64,000 nt of DNA from JAABRB01 sp963735025 (GTDB taxonomy: Bacteria; Pseudomonadota; Gammaproteobacteria; Burkholderiales; SG8-39): positions 1,240,001 through 1,304,000 of the forward strand of contig CAVTJG010000009.1 of NCBI GenBank assembly GCA_963735025.1. Direction: 5' to 3'. Positions within the stretch are counted from its first letter, which is position 1. Every line of letters begins with the position of its first letter. Positions 46,621-54,625 of the stretch are shown piece after piece. The position numbers were made by a program, and so were the translations under genes. The notes under the pieces are model-generated. The model was not told the DNA's origin. It searched no databases and worked only from the letters and a program-made list of their open reading frames with translations.

Positions 46621-46642
46621 TAGGTCGCAGATCCGCCTTTAG

Positions 46643-46689
46643 CGGGAAGGAGGGTAACGGGAGGGAACCAGCCGGTTCCCTCCCGTTCG
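46643..46689 (-). repeat. Hairpin repeat family 2, copy 1 (left of tRNA)
   Basis: A perfect 14-bp inverted repeat, AACGGGAGGGAACC / GGTTCCCTCCCGTT around loop AGCC (46656-46687), is followed on the minus strand by ACCCTCCTTCCCG. Three further copies share this layout (46910-46956, 63548-63596, 63644-63690). This copy lies opposite in orientation to the one on the other side of the tRNA gene. Confidence 0.75.
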
Positions 46690-46745
46690 TATCCTTCCGC
46701 TCCCCTAATCCGGCAAGGAATGGAAGGCGAGTAGATGAAGGAATT

Positions 46746-46821
46746 TGGTGGCGAGTCAGGGATTTGAACCCCGGACCAACGGATTATGATTCCGCTGCTC
46801 TAACCGCTGAGCTAACTCGCC
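46746..46821 (-). tRNA. tRNA with CAU anticodon (probably tRNA-Ile2, possibly tRNA-Met)
   Basis: The minus strand folds as a complete cloverleaf. The acceptor GGCGAGT pairs with ACTCGCC, the discriminator is A, and CCA is encoded. The D-arm is GCTC...GAGC. The anticodon stem GCGGA/TCCGT encloses loop ATCATAA with anticodon CAT. The T-arm CGGGG/CCCTG encloses TTCAAAT. It is not the initiator, since base pair 1-72 is intact. The ATCATAATCC loop region and following TTGGTC are more like the CAU-reading tRNA-Ile (lysidine-modified) than elongator Met, but a model-based scan would be needed to decide. Confidence 0.9.
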
Positions 46822-46909
46822 CGGGGAGGGGATTATAGGACACCTGCTTTGATGAGCCTAGCCGCTGGGTCAGCCGCAGTGCCCCCGGTTGAACAAGGGC
46901 GGTAGGATA

Positions 46910-46956
46910 CGAACAGGGGCAAACCCGCGGTTCCCCCCCGTTACCCCCCTTCCCGC
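46910..46956 (+). repeat. Hairpin repeat family 2, copy 2 (right of tRNA)
   Basis: It reads CGAACAGGGGCAAACCCGCG then GTTCCCCCCCGTTACCCC and CCTTCCCGC. The left part GGATACGAAC is shared with copy 1. The stem is less perfect here. With copy 1 it brackets the tRNA gene as an inverted pair. The 46566-47004 region holds only the IS end, these two repeats and the tRNA. Confidence 0.65.
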
Positions 46957-47004
46957 AAAAAGGACTTAGCGGATGGCAGAGGCGTCGTCGGTCATAATCC
47001 ACCT

Positions 47005-48166
47005 ATGAGATTTGATGTCGTTGTTGTTGGCGCGGGGCTGGTGGGGGCGAGCTTCGCGCGGGCGCTCGAGGGCACTGGGCTGCAGGTGGCGCTCGTGGAT
47101 CCCGGCGTGCGGCCGACCTGTTCGGACGAGTGGGATAGCCGCATCTACGCAATCAGTCCGCGCAACGCGGCGTTTCTTGCCGAGACCGGCGCATGGCAGT
47201 CCCTGGACAGTTTCGCGCATTCAATCCGTGCAGCGAATGGAGATCTACGGCGACGCGTCGGACGCACGTATGACGTTCAGTGCTTACGAGACGGGTGTCG
47301 CGGAGCTCGCGTTCACCGTCGAGTCCGGGCGCCTGCAGCGCGCGCTGTGGGACGGACTTGCGACACAACGCGACGTGACGCTGTTCACATCCGTGCGCTG
47401 CACGCAACTGGACATCGGCCCGCGCGCCGCAACACTCACGCTGGACGATGGCACTCGAATCGCGACGTCGCTGGTCGTCGGCGCCGACGGTGCTTCGTCG
47501 TGGGTCCGGCAGCAGGCAGGACTGGCTGCGACGGCGCGCAGCTATGGCGAACGCGGCGTCGTGGCGAACTTCACGTGCGCTCGCGCGCATCGTGGCACCG
47601 CCTTTCAGTGGTTTCGGTCGGACGGCGTGCTCGCCTATCTCCCGCTGCCCGGGGCGCGGATGTCGGTGGTCTGGTCCACGCCGGATGCGCATGCCAGTGA
47701 AATGCTCGCGCTGGCGCCGGACGAACTTTGCGCGCGCGTCGCCGAAGCCGGGTCCCATATGCTGGGAGACCTCGCGCTTCTCACGCCGCCGGCAGCCTTT
47801 CCGCTGCAGCTCCTGGTGGCGAGGCGTATCGTCGCGCCGCGCATCGCGCTGGTGGGCGACGCCGCTCATGTCGTGCATCCGCTGGCGGGACAAGGCGTGA
47901 ACCTCGGCTTCGCCGACGCCCGCACCCTCGCCGATGTGCTACGCGCCCGCGAAGCGTCCAGGGATTGTGGCGAGCTCGCGCTGCTGCGCCGGTTCGAACG
48001 GGCACGGGCCGAAGCGATTCTGGCGATGCGCGGGGTCACCGATGGCTTGCAGCACCTCTTTTCCGCCCAGGGAAGCCTTATTTCCGGAATCCGGAACATG
48101 GGATTGAACTTAACCGAGCGAATGCCGGTCTTGAAGAATCTGCTCGTGCGCCAGGCGTTGGGCTGA
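47005..48166 (+). CDS. UbiH/UbiF/COQ6-family FAD hydroxylase, second paralogue (one frameshift)
   Basis: A flavin monooxygenase of ubiquinone synthesis, about 386 residues. It starts at ATG 47005 with FDVVVVGAGLVGASFARAL and EWDSRIYAISPRNAAFL. After SFAHSI (near 47228) an extra base moves the frame to VQRMEIYGDASDARMTFSAYE. That frame continues through VVGADGASSWVR and ALVGDAAHVVHPLAGQGVNL to the stop at 48166. dsbC follows 40 bases downstream. Whether it hydroxylates C1, C5 or C6 cannot be told by eye; Coq7 at the window end makes C6 unlikely. Confidence 0.85.
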
Positions 48167-48205
48167 ACCATGCCGGGGAGAAGCGCCGGCCGGAAAGGAT
48201 CCTGA

Positions 48206-48922
48206 ATGAGACACGTGATGTTGTTGGCAGCCGCAGTCGCCTTGCTCGGCACGGTGCTGCCCGCGCTGGCTGACGAAGCCCAGGTGAAGCGCGCGTTCGA
48301 AGCTCGCCATCAGGGCGTGAAGGTCGAAAAAGTCACCAAGACCCAGTTTGGCGGGCTGTACGAGATCCTGGTCGGTGATGAGATCGTCTACACGGACGAG
48401 AACGCGGACTATCTCTTCATCGGGCGCGTGATCGACGCGCGTACGCGCATCGATCTCACCGAGCAGCGGGTCGACAAGCTGACCACCGTTCCGCTCAAGT
48501 GGAGCGACCTGCCGCTGGATCAGGCGGTCAAGACGGTGCGTGGTGACGGCTCCCGGGTCATGGCCGTATTTTCCGATCCTCACTGCCCGGCTTGCAGGCA
48601 GCTCGATACCGCTCTGCAGGAGGTCACGAACGCAACCATCTACACTTTCCTCTATCCGGTGATTCGTCCCGAGCTGCGCAAGCATTCCGAAGCGATCTGG
48701 TGCTCGAAGGACCCGTCCCAGGCGTATTTCGATCTCGCGCTGAATCGCAAAGTGCCGGAAGCCGCGGCGAACTGCGCAACGCCGATCGACAAGAATCTTG
48801 CGCTCGGGCGCAAGCTGAGGGTCAACTCGACACCGACGATCTACTTCAAGGACGGCCGGCGCGTGAAGGGCGCGCGAAATCCCGAGCAGCTCTCGGCGAT
48901 ACTGGACGAGACGTCTCGTTGA
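48206..48922 (+). CDS. dsbC: Periplasmic disulfide isomerase DsbC-like, CPAC active site
   Basis: A 238-residue periplasmic protein. Signal peptide MRHVMLLAAAVALLGTVLPALA is followed by a DsbC dimerisation domain (VKRAFEARHQGVKVEKVTKTQFGGLYEILVG, given in part) and a thioredoxin fold. The redox motif is DPHCPACRQL, where DsbC normally has CGYC. The C-terminal cis-Pro loop is RVNSTPTIYFKDGRRV. The dipeptide between the cysteines sets redox potential, so its balance of isomerase and oxidase activity may differ. It follows the second ubiH-like gene. Confidence 0.88.
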   Translation: MRHVMLLAAAVALLGTVLPALADEAQVKRAFEARHQGVKVEKVTKTQFGGLYEILVGDEIVYTDENADYLFIGRVIDARTRIDLTEQRVDKLTTVPLKWSDLPLDQAVKTVRGDGSRVMAVFSDPHCPACRQLDTALQEVTNATIYTFLYPVIRPELRKHSEAIWCSKDPSQAYFDLALNRKVPEAAANCATPIDKNLALGRKLRVNSTPTIYFKDGRRVKGARNPEQLSAILDETSR

Positions 48923-48957
48923 CAGGCATCGACGACCGCTGCGATAACCTGCTGCGG

Positions 48958-50238
48958 TCAGCGATCCGGCGCGATCTGGCCGGGAACCGGGTAACCGTTC
49001 GGGAGTAGCACCCACATCGCGCCGGTCTGGCGCATGCGGCCGGCGAGACGGCCGGCTTCGCGGCCGGTGCCCCAGAAGAAATCCGCGCGCACCGGCCCGC
49101 GAATCGCTCCGCCGGTGTCCTGCGCGATCATGAGTCGCTCGAGCGGTTGATCCGAGTTCGGCCGTGTCGTCGCGAGATAAACGGGCGAGCCGAGCGGCAC
49201 GTAGCGGCGGTCAACAGCGATCGAGCGCTCCGCGGTGAGCGGCACCCCCAGCGCGCCGATCGGACCCACGTACGCGGCGCCACCGCCGCCTCCCTGGCCG
49301 GCATCGTTCGGTGGGAGCTCGCGGAAGAAGACGTAGCTGGGATTCTGATTCAACAGGTCCGCCACGCGCGCAGGATGCGCGCGCGCCCAAGCCTGGATGC
49401 CCTGCATCGAGGCCTCGTCGATCGTGAGCTCACCCTGCTCGACCAGGTAGCGACCGATGGACGCGTACGGATGGCCGTTCTGGTCGGCGTAGCCGATCCG
49501 CAGCGTTTCTCCGCTCGGCAGTCGCACGCGCCCGGATCCCTGGATCTGCAGGAAGAACGCCTCGATGGGATCGTCGACCCAGACGATTTCCTTGCCAACC
49601 ACCGGGGCCTTGCCACCGTCGATCTCCGCGCGCGAGTAATACGGCACCACGCGCCGTCCCTCGACGCGGCCACGCAGGCGCAGATTCTTGGTGTCGGGCG
49701 CAACGCTGGCGAGATCGATGATCAGCAGGTCGTCGGGTGGCGCGTAGAGCGGGTAGAGGTACCGCCCGCGCCGTTCCCGGCTGCCGCTGAGGAGCGGCTC
49801 GTAGTAGCCCGTCACTCGCCCTTCCGTGGTGCCGTCCGGATTCGTCACGTGATAGGGCGTGAAATTGGATTCGAAGTATGCGCGAATCGCATCGCTCGTC
49901 GGCGACGCGATATCGGCCGCCTTGCCGCACGCGGCAACCCAGCTGTCACGATAGCGGAGTGCCCGACAGCTTCGCAGAAAAGCGTCCCACGCCGCTGCCA
50001 GGTCGTCGACGTCCCAGCCCGGCAGATCCGCGTAGCGTGCGAGCGTGAGCGGCGGTGCATCGGGCTTGATCGGTTCCACGACCGGACAGACCGGACAGAC
50101 CGGACATGACGACACGGTCGGGCAGGCGTCCCCCTGGACGGAAGCATCCTTTTTCGCAGTGCCACACGCTGCGAGCGCAAGCGTGGCGATCACGAGCACG
50201 GAAACGAACGCGAAAGACCGGCGCGAGTCACGTATCAT
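48958..50238 (-). CDS. mltA: Membrane-bound lytic murein transglycosylase A
   Basis: A 426-residue lipoprotein that cleaves peptidoglycan to 1,6-anhydro products. The signal peptide from ATG 50238 ends in the lipobox LALAAC. MltA blocks are GRVTGYYEPLLSGSRERRGRYLYPLY, EIVWVDDPIEAFFLQIQGSGR, and the 3D domain QDTGGAIRGPVRADFFWGTG with its aspartates. Just after the lipid anchor is a cysteine-rich stretch, SSCPVCPVCPVVEP, encoded by a short tandem DNA repeat. An earlier ATG at 50259 is possible. It is divergent from the 35-residue ORF at 50284. Confidence 0.93.
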   Translation of the reverse strand: MIRDSRRSFAFVSVLVIATLALAACGTAKKDASVQGDACPTVSSCPVCPVCPVVEPIKPDAPPLTLARYADLPGWDVDDLAAAWDAFLRSCRALRYRDSWVAACGKAADIASPTSDAIRAYFESNFTPYHVTNPDGTTEGRVTGYYEPLLSGSRERRGRYLYPLYAPPDDLLIIDLASVAPDTKNLRLRGRVEGRRVVPYYSRAEIDGGKAPVVGKEIVWVDDPIEAFFLQIQGSGRVRLPSGETLRIGYADQNGHPYASIGRYLVEQGELTIDEASMQGIQAWARAHPARVADLLNQNPSYVFFRELPPNDAGQGGGGGAAYVGPIGALGVPLTAERSIAVDRRYVPLGSPVYLATTRPNSDQPLERLMIAQDTGGAIRGPVRADFFWGTGREAGRLAGRMRQTGAMWVLLPNGYPVPGQIAPDR

Positions 50239-50283
50239 CTGAATCGTGCATCCAAGCATCAGCGGGCCAGTATAGCGGCGCAC

Positions 50284-50391
50284 ATGAATAGCGGATTCTG
50301 GATCTTCATTCTCGAGGGCTTGGTCGCGCTGGCGATCGCCATCTTCGTCGTCTGGTGGACTCTGCCGAAGAAGAAGCGGGACGACGATTGA
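50284..50391 (+). CDS. 35-residue single-pass membrane microprotein
   Basis: A short ORF starting at ATG 50284 encodes 35 residues: MNSGFWIFILEG, a hydrophobic helix LVALAIAIFVVWWTL, then the charged tail PKKKRDDD. The topology should place the basic/acidic tail in the cytoplasm. It is divergent from mltA and followed 16 bases later by the CCTCCTT palindrome. I recognise no family. The amphipathic composition and clean hydrophobic span argue that it is real, but no Shine-Dalgarno motif is strong. Confidence 0.5.
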   Translation: MNSGFWIFILEGLVALAIAIFVVWWTLPKKKRDDD

Positions 50392-50406
50392 GGGGGGTTG
50401 CAGTAT

Positions 50407-50427
50407 CCCCTCCTTTTCAAGGAGGGG
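50407..50427. repeat. CCTCCTT/AAGGAGG palindrome, copy 2
   Basis: The perfect 9-bp inverted repeat CCCCTCCTT-TTC-AAGGAGGGG is followed by AAAAAA on the plus strand. The T-run needed for termination would lie before, not after, the hairpin on the minus strand. It sits between the microprotein and the diiron oxygenase 3' end. Confidence 0.7.
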
Positions 50428-50435
50428 AAAAAAGA

Positions 50436-51305
50436 CTACGCGTACGCGTAGCGTGATCGAACCGGCAGACCGAGCCGCCCGAGAAACGCGAGCGTCGGCT
50501 GCAGCGACTGGCGGGCCAGCTCGCTGCGCGCGGCGCTCGCCGTCGCCAGCGTCGCCCAGCGCTCGCCGTCGCCGCCGAGCGCGAGCCGAAACACGGCGGA
50601 AGGCGGGAAAAACACGCAGCGCGCGAACTGATCGATCACCAGGCCAAGCAGCGCCGACGTAAGCCGCTTCCGCAGCGGCGACGCTTCGCGGGCGAGCGCT
50701 TCGACGGTCGCGCGGGCGTGCGCAATGTGCCGCGCTTCGTCGCGCATGTGCAGGTCGACCATGCGATAAACGACTGCCGACACGGTCGATTGCTCGATCC
50801 CGGCACGCACCATTGCGTTCATGCGATTGGGCAACTCCTCGCCGGCGAGCACGGTCGCCCAGAAGAGCAGCCCGTCGGCGGGGGCGTGACGGCCGACCTG
50901 CCGTGCGAGCCGCGGCCGATGCGTGCGCGCATCCGGGATCGAGACGCCGCTGCGCGTCATGAGCTCGAGAAACATCAGACTGTGGCCCGCCTCCTCGCGG
51001 ATCTCGTGCAGATAGCGTCGCTTGAGCGCGGCATCGGCGGTCGCGTCGAGCCCGCGACCGAGCCGGGCGATGAACAGCGATTCGAGCCAGAGGCCGGTCT
51101 CGAGCAGGTGCGCGAATTCGAAATGCGAGAGCCGCTGGCGATCGGCAATTGGCAGACGCTCGAACGCCGGGACTCCCGCGAGCGACAGCGCTTCGGGTGG
51201 CAACCACCAGGTGTCGCGCGCGACACCCTCCCAATTGAGCTTGCCGAGGGGATCGTGGTAGGGCAGGCTTTCGTCGTTGAGCAGCTGAACCAGCGCGGGC
51301 GGCAT
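50436..51305 (-). CDS. AurF-like diiron oxygenase
   Basis: A 289-residue helical protein with a ferritin-like diiron centre of the AurF (p-aminobenzoate N-oxygenase) family. Metal-ligand motifs are HFEFAHLLETGLWLESLF, EIREEAGHSLMFLEL, LAGEELPNRMN and MRDEARHIAHARA, giving the two ExxH-type pairs plus extra carboxylates. Such enzymes oxidise aryl amines or hydroxylate other substrates. It has no redox partner adjacent; the luciferase-like flavin enzyme 90 bases away is divergent. The substrate is unknown. Confidence 0.75.
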   Translation of the reverse strand: MPPALVQLLNDESLPYHDPLGKLNWEGVARDTWWLPPEALSLAGVPAFERLPIADRQRLSHFEFAHLLETGLWLESLFIARLGRGLDATADAALKRRYLHEIREEAGHSLMFLELMTRSGVSIPDARTHRPRLARQVGRHAPADGLLFWATVLAGEELPNRMNAMVRAGIEQSTVSAVVYRMVDLHMRDEARHIAHARATVEALAREASPLRKRLTSALLGLVIDQFARCVFFPPSAVFRLALGGDGERWATLATASAARSELARQSLQPTLAFLGRLGLPVRSRYAYA

Positions 51306-51395
51306 CGACCGGAACTCCGGGAATTGCGTACTGTTACCCGAATCTAGCGTGAGCGACCCCGGCTGAACAGAGCCACCGCCCGGTACTTTTCATAT

Positions 51396-52472
51396 ATGCA
51401 CCTCGATCTATTTTATGAGCTGGCAATGCCGCCGCTTCTCAAGCGGACCGAACGCCAAGCGGTGGCCGAGGCGCTCGAGGAGCTTGAAGTCGCGGACCGC
51501 GCCGGTTTTCGCTGCGCCTGGCTAGTCGAGCATCATTTCATGCGCGGGTACTCGCATTCTTCCAAGCCGGAGCTGTTGCTTGCAGCGGCCGCGCAGCGCA
51601 CCAGGCGATTGCGACTCGGGCTGGGCGTGATTCCCCTGCCATACCATCACCCCGTGCATGTCGCCGAACGCGTTGCCACGCTGGACCTGCTCACCGATGG
51701 CCGGCTGGAAGTGGGAATCGGGCGCGGATTCACGCCGCGCGAGTACGAAGTGTTCGGCGCGCGCATGGCCGATAGCCGGGAGCTCGTCGAGGAATCGCTC
51801 GCAGTGCTGCGGGCAAGCTTTGCAGACGGTCCGCTGAATCATGCGGGGCCGCATTACCGCTTCGACGATCTCGACATTGTTCCGGCGAACGTGCAACGGC
51901 CGCACCCGCCGCTGTGGACCGCGGCCGTCAGCCCGGAGACGTTCGACTGGGCGGCCGAGGCCCGGCTCGGCGTCCTCGTCGGGCCGTTCAAGCCGTGGTT
52001 CATGGTCGAGCAGGACATTCGCCGATACCGTGCCGCCTGGCACCATCCCGAACCCGCGCGCATCGGCATGACGGTCGGCATCTTGTGTCTGCGCGACGGC
52101 GCGCGCGCCAAGGCGCTTGCGCGGCCGGCATTCACCTGGTTCTACTCCGAGCTCCTGCGTACCACCGCCCCGGTGCTGGAGCGACTTTATCCGTCGTACG
52201 AGCGGTTTCGCGAGATCGGGCGATTCCGGTCGCTGCTGCGGCTGGGGGCACGGCCACGCCTCCTCGAGGCGGCGGGCATGACGGTGGCCGGTACGCCGGC
52301 GGAGTGCATTGAGCGCCTGTCGCGCTACCGCGAAGCCGGGGTCACGCACCTGCTGTGCGCGATCGGCGCCGGCGCGGTGGATAGCGCCGTGGTGCGCGAG
52401 TCGATGGCTTGCCTTGCCGAGGAGGTGATGCCCGCGCTCGGTGCGGGACACCCGCGATGCGCGTCTGCGTGA
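51396..52472 (+). CDS. LLM-class flavin-dependent oxidoreductase
   Basis: A 358-residue bacterial-luciferase-like monooxygenase using F420 or FMN. Family features are the start HLDLFYELAMPPLLKRTERQ, AWLVEHHFMRGYSHSSKPEL, LGVIPLPYHHPVHVAERVATLDLLTDGRLEVGIGRGF (given in part) and VAGTPAECIERLSRYREAG. Start ATG 51396. Its 3' end overlaps the epimerase start by 16 bases, so the two are cotranscribed. The substrate cannot be inferred. Confidence 0.85.
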   Translation: MHLDLFYELAMPPLLKRTERQAVAEALEELEVADRAGFRCAWLVEHHFMRGYSHSSKPELLLAAAAQRTRRLRLGLGVIPLPYHHPVHVAERVATLDLLTDGRLEVGIGRGFTPREYEVFGARMADSRELVEESLAVLRASFADGPLNHAGPHYRFDDLDIVPANVQRPHPPLWTAAVSPETFDWAAEARLGVLVGPFKPWFMVEQDIRRYRAAWHHPEPARIGMTVGILCLRDGARAKALARPAFTWFYSELLRTTAPVLERLYPSYERFREIGRFRSLLRLGARPRLLEAAGMTVAGTPAECIERLSRYREAGVTHLLCAIGAGAVDSAVVRESMACLAEEVMPALGAGHPRCASA

Positions 52473-53329
52473 CGGGTGCGGCCGGGCATCTCGGCCGCGC
52501 GCTGTTGCCCGGATTGTGTGCCGCGTCCTGGGTCGAAAGCGTGATCGGCGTCGACCGAGTGTCGCCGGTATTCCGGCACCCGAAGTTCCGGCCGGTCGTG
52601 ACCGACATTGCAGATCCGGAGGCGCTCGCCGCGGCGGGCCGGGCGGACGCGCTGGTCCATCTCGCCTACATCGTCCTGCGCGGCCGCACGTCGCGGGACG
52701 AGATGCGCCGGGTCAACGTCGCCGCCGCACAGGCGATCATCGCCGCCGCCGCGGGGCGCGTGGTGGTGCTCTCGTCCGCGGCGGTCTACGGCAGCGGCGA
52801 AGGCGTCACCGAGCAAGCGCAGCTTGCGCCGCTGCCCGGCTTTCTTTACGCGGAGAACAAGGCGGAGCTCGAACGCTGGATCGCGCTGCACGCCGTGCGG
52901 GCGGTGGTCCTGCGTCCACACATCATTCTCGGTCCGCACGCGCTGCCGCTCCTGCGGCAACTCGCGGCAATGCCCGTCTATCCGCGCGTGCCGGACCCGC
53001 AGCCGCAGCTGCAGTGCATCCACGAGACCGACGTGGCGCGCGCAATTCTGGCTGCTTTGCGTTCCAACGCGGCCGGGGCGTTCAATCTCGCCTGGCCCGA
53101 GCCCTTTGCGTGGCGATCGCTCGCGCGCACGTCGCATCGACGAACGATCGGGCTTCCGTTACCGTGGTTGCGCGCTGCCCTCTGGCTGGCCTGGCGAGTG
53201 GGAGGCTGGGGCGGCGAGCCGGGCTGGCTGGCCGGCGCCGCGCGCTCGCTGACGCTGGATTGCACGCGTGCGCGAGACGAGCTCGGCTGGACCGCGCAAT
53301 ACGATCCGCTCGACTTCGCGGAGGCGTAG
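52457..53329 (+). CDS. NAD-dependent epimerase/dehydratase family protein
   Basis: A 290-residue extended SDR. The cofactor loop is VTGAAGHLGRALL, the acidic IADPEAL follows, and HLAYIVLRGR and VVLSSAAVYGSGE lead to the catalytic YAENK, a variant of YxxxK. The C-terminal half is rich in Arg and Trp. Start ATG 52457, inside the end of the LLM gene. It may act on a nucleotide sugar or steroid-like substrate; neither is indicated by the context. Confidence 0.75.
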   Translation: MRVCVTGAAGHLGRALLPGLCAASWVESVIGVDRVSPVFRHPKFRPVVTDIADPEALAAAGRADALVHLAYIVLRGRTSRDEMRRVNVAAAQAIIAAAAGRVVVLSSAAVYGSGEGVTEQAQLAPLPGFLYAENKAELERWIALHAVRAVVLRPHIILGPHALPLLRQLAAMPVYPRVPDPQPQLQCIHETDVARAILAALRSNAAGAFNLAWPEPFAWRSLARTSHRRTIGLPLPWLRAALWLAWRVGGWGGEPGWLAGAARSLTLDCTRARDELGWTAQYDPLDFAEA

Positions 53330-53338
53330 CTCGCGATA

Positions 53339-53737
53339 TCAGTGCAGGACGCGTGGAACCGAGAGCGTGAACTCCGGGATCGAGGCGTCGAAGCGGGTGC
53401 CGTCCTCGGCGACCATCTGGTAGGCGCCTCGCATGGTCCCGACCTGGGTGGCGATGGCGGTGCCGCTGGTGTATTCGAAGGACTCGCCCGGCTTGATCAG
53501 CGGCTGCTCGCCCACCACTCCCAGCCCGCGCACCTCCTGCACCTGGCTGTCGGCGTCCGTGATGTACCAATGGCGGCTGATCAGCTGGGCCGCGACACGG
53601 CCGGTGTTCCGGATGGTGATGGTATAGGCGAAGACGAACCGCCCGGCCCCCTCGTCCGACTGGTCGGCGAGGTACTGGGTCTGCGTCGAGACGCTGATCT
53701 CGTAGCGGCGATCGGCTTCAGTTTCCATGTCACTCAT
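53339..53737 (-). CDS. apaG: ApaG (Co2+/Mg2+ efflux-associated, DUF525)
   Basis: A 132-residue ApaG-fold protein with YEISVSTQTQYLADQSDEGAGRFVFAYTITIRN (given in part), ISRHWYITDADSQVQEVRG and the GMRG-like GTMRGAYQMV. Fold members bind phosphate groups and are linked to cation handling. Start ATG 53737, or 53728 two codons later on. The 18-bp tandem repeat lies immediately upstream. It is convergent with the epimerase and divergent from rpe. Confidence 0.92.
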   Translation of the reverse strand: MSDMETEADRRYEISVSTQTQYLADQSDEGAGRFVFAYTITIRNTGRVAAQLISRHWYITDADSQVQEVRGLGVVGEQPLIKPGESFEYTSGTAIATQVGTMRGAYQMVAEDGTRFDASIPEFTLSVPRVLH

Positions 53738-53803
53738 TCCACAACACTTATTCCACAACAAATAGGCATTCCACAACAAATAGGCATTCCACAACAAATA
53801 GGC
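53736..53803. repeat. 18-bp tandem repeat upstream of apaG
   Basis: Three identical contiguous copies of ATTCCACAACAAATAGGC (53750-53803) are preceded by a partial one (ATTCCACAACACTT, from 53736). Because 18 is a multiple of three, the minus strand reads AYLLWN three times in frame with apaG. The array fills the upstream side of apaG in the apaG-rpe divergent region. Confidence 0.85.
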
Positions 53804-53938
53804 CAACCGCACAAGCGGTACCCAAAAGCGCAACCCGCAAGCGCGACCGGCGCACGGCCGGTCGGCCGGGATTGCGATTAGAATTGGTCCGCATCCGCAG
53901 GTTCCACACGCCCGTCCCTTCCGCAGGCCGAATTCATC

Positions 53939-54625
53939 ATGCCGAGCCGCACCTACCGCATCGCGCCCAGCATCCTGTCGGCCGACTTTGCACGGCTCGG
54001 CGACGAGATCCGCTCCGTGGTGGCCGCGGGGGCGGACTTCATCCACTTCGACGTGATGGACAACCATTACGTTCCCAACCTGACTTTCGGCCCCCACGTC
54101 TGCGAGGCGATCCGGCCGTTGACCGACGCGGTGATCGACGTGCATCTCATGGTGAAGCCGGTCGATCGCATCGTGCCGGATTTCGCCGCGGCGGGCGCCA
54201 ACATCATCAGCTTTCATCCCGAGGCGAGCGAGCACGTGGATCGCACGATCGAGCTGATCCGCGCGAGCGGATGTCGACCCGGCCTGGTGCTCAACCCCGC
54301 CACGCCCGTCGACTGGCTCGACTACACGTTGCACGCGCTCGACCTGGTGCTCGTCATGTCCGTCAATCCGGGTTTCGGGGGCCAGAAGTTCATTCCTGCA
54401 TCGCTCGACAAGCTCCGCGAGGTTCGCAAGCGGATCGATGCGCACGCCAGGCAGGCGGGGCGGGAAGTCCTGCTCGAAGTGGATGGCGGCGTGAAAGTCG
54501 ACAACATCGCGGCGATTGCGCGCGCGGGTGCGGACACCTTCGTGGCCGGCTCCGCAATTTTCGGCGCGCAAGATTACAAGGCCACGATCGACGCCATGCG
54601 CGCCGAGATCGCCAAAGTCGCCTGA
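53939..54625 (+). CDS. rpe: Ribulose-phosphate 3-epimerase
   Basis: A 228-residue TIM barrel of the pentose phosphate pathway that interconverts ribulose-5-P and xylulose-5-P. The blocks IAPSILSADFARLGDEI, FIHFDVMDNHYVPNLTFGP, DVHLMVKPVD, VNPGFGGQKFI and EVDGGVKVDNI hold the metal- and substrate-binding residues. Start ATG 53939. The gph gene starts at the very next base after the stop. Confidence 0.96.
   Translation: MPSRTYRIAPSILSADFARLGDEIRSVVAAGADFIHFDVMDNHYVPNLTFGPHVCEAIRPLTDAVIDVHLMVKPVDRIVPDFAAAGANIISFHPEASEHVDRTIELIRASGCRPGLVLNPATPVDWLDYTLHALDLVLVMSVNPGFGGQKFIPASLDKLREVRKRIDAHARQAGREVLLEVDGGVKVDNIAAIARAGADTFVAGSAIFGAQDYKATIDAMRAEIAKVA

Noticed and set aside
44350..46623. Very long alternative ORF (757 codons) overlapping the TRAP permease in another frame
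   Set aside because: The composition is rich in Arg, Gly and Ala with no family motifs, while the permease frame has clear membrane helices. It is a GC-rich shadow.
50407..50433. Rho-independent terminator for the diiron oxygenase
   Set aside because: On the minus strand the T-run comes before the hairpin, not after. It matches the dispersed palindrome family instead.
53736..53803. CRISPR or phage attachment site
   Set aside because: Perfect head-to-tail 18-bp repeats without spacers, and no integrase in the window.
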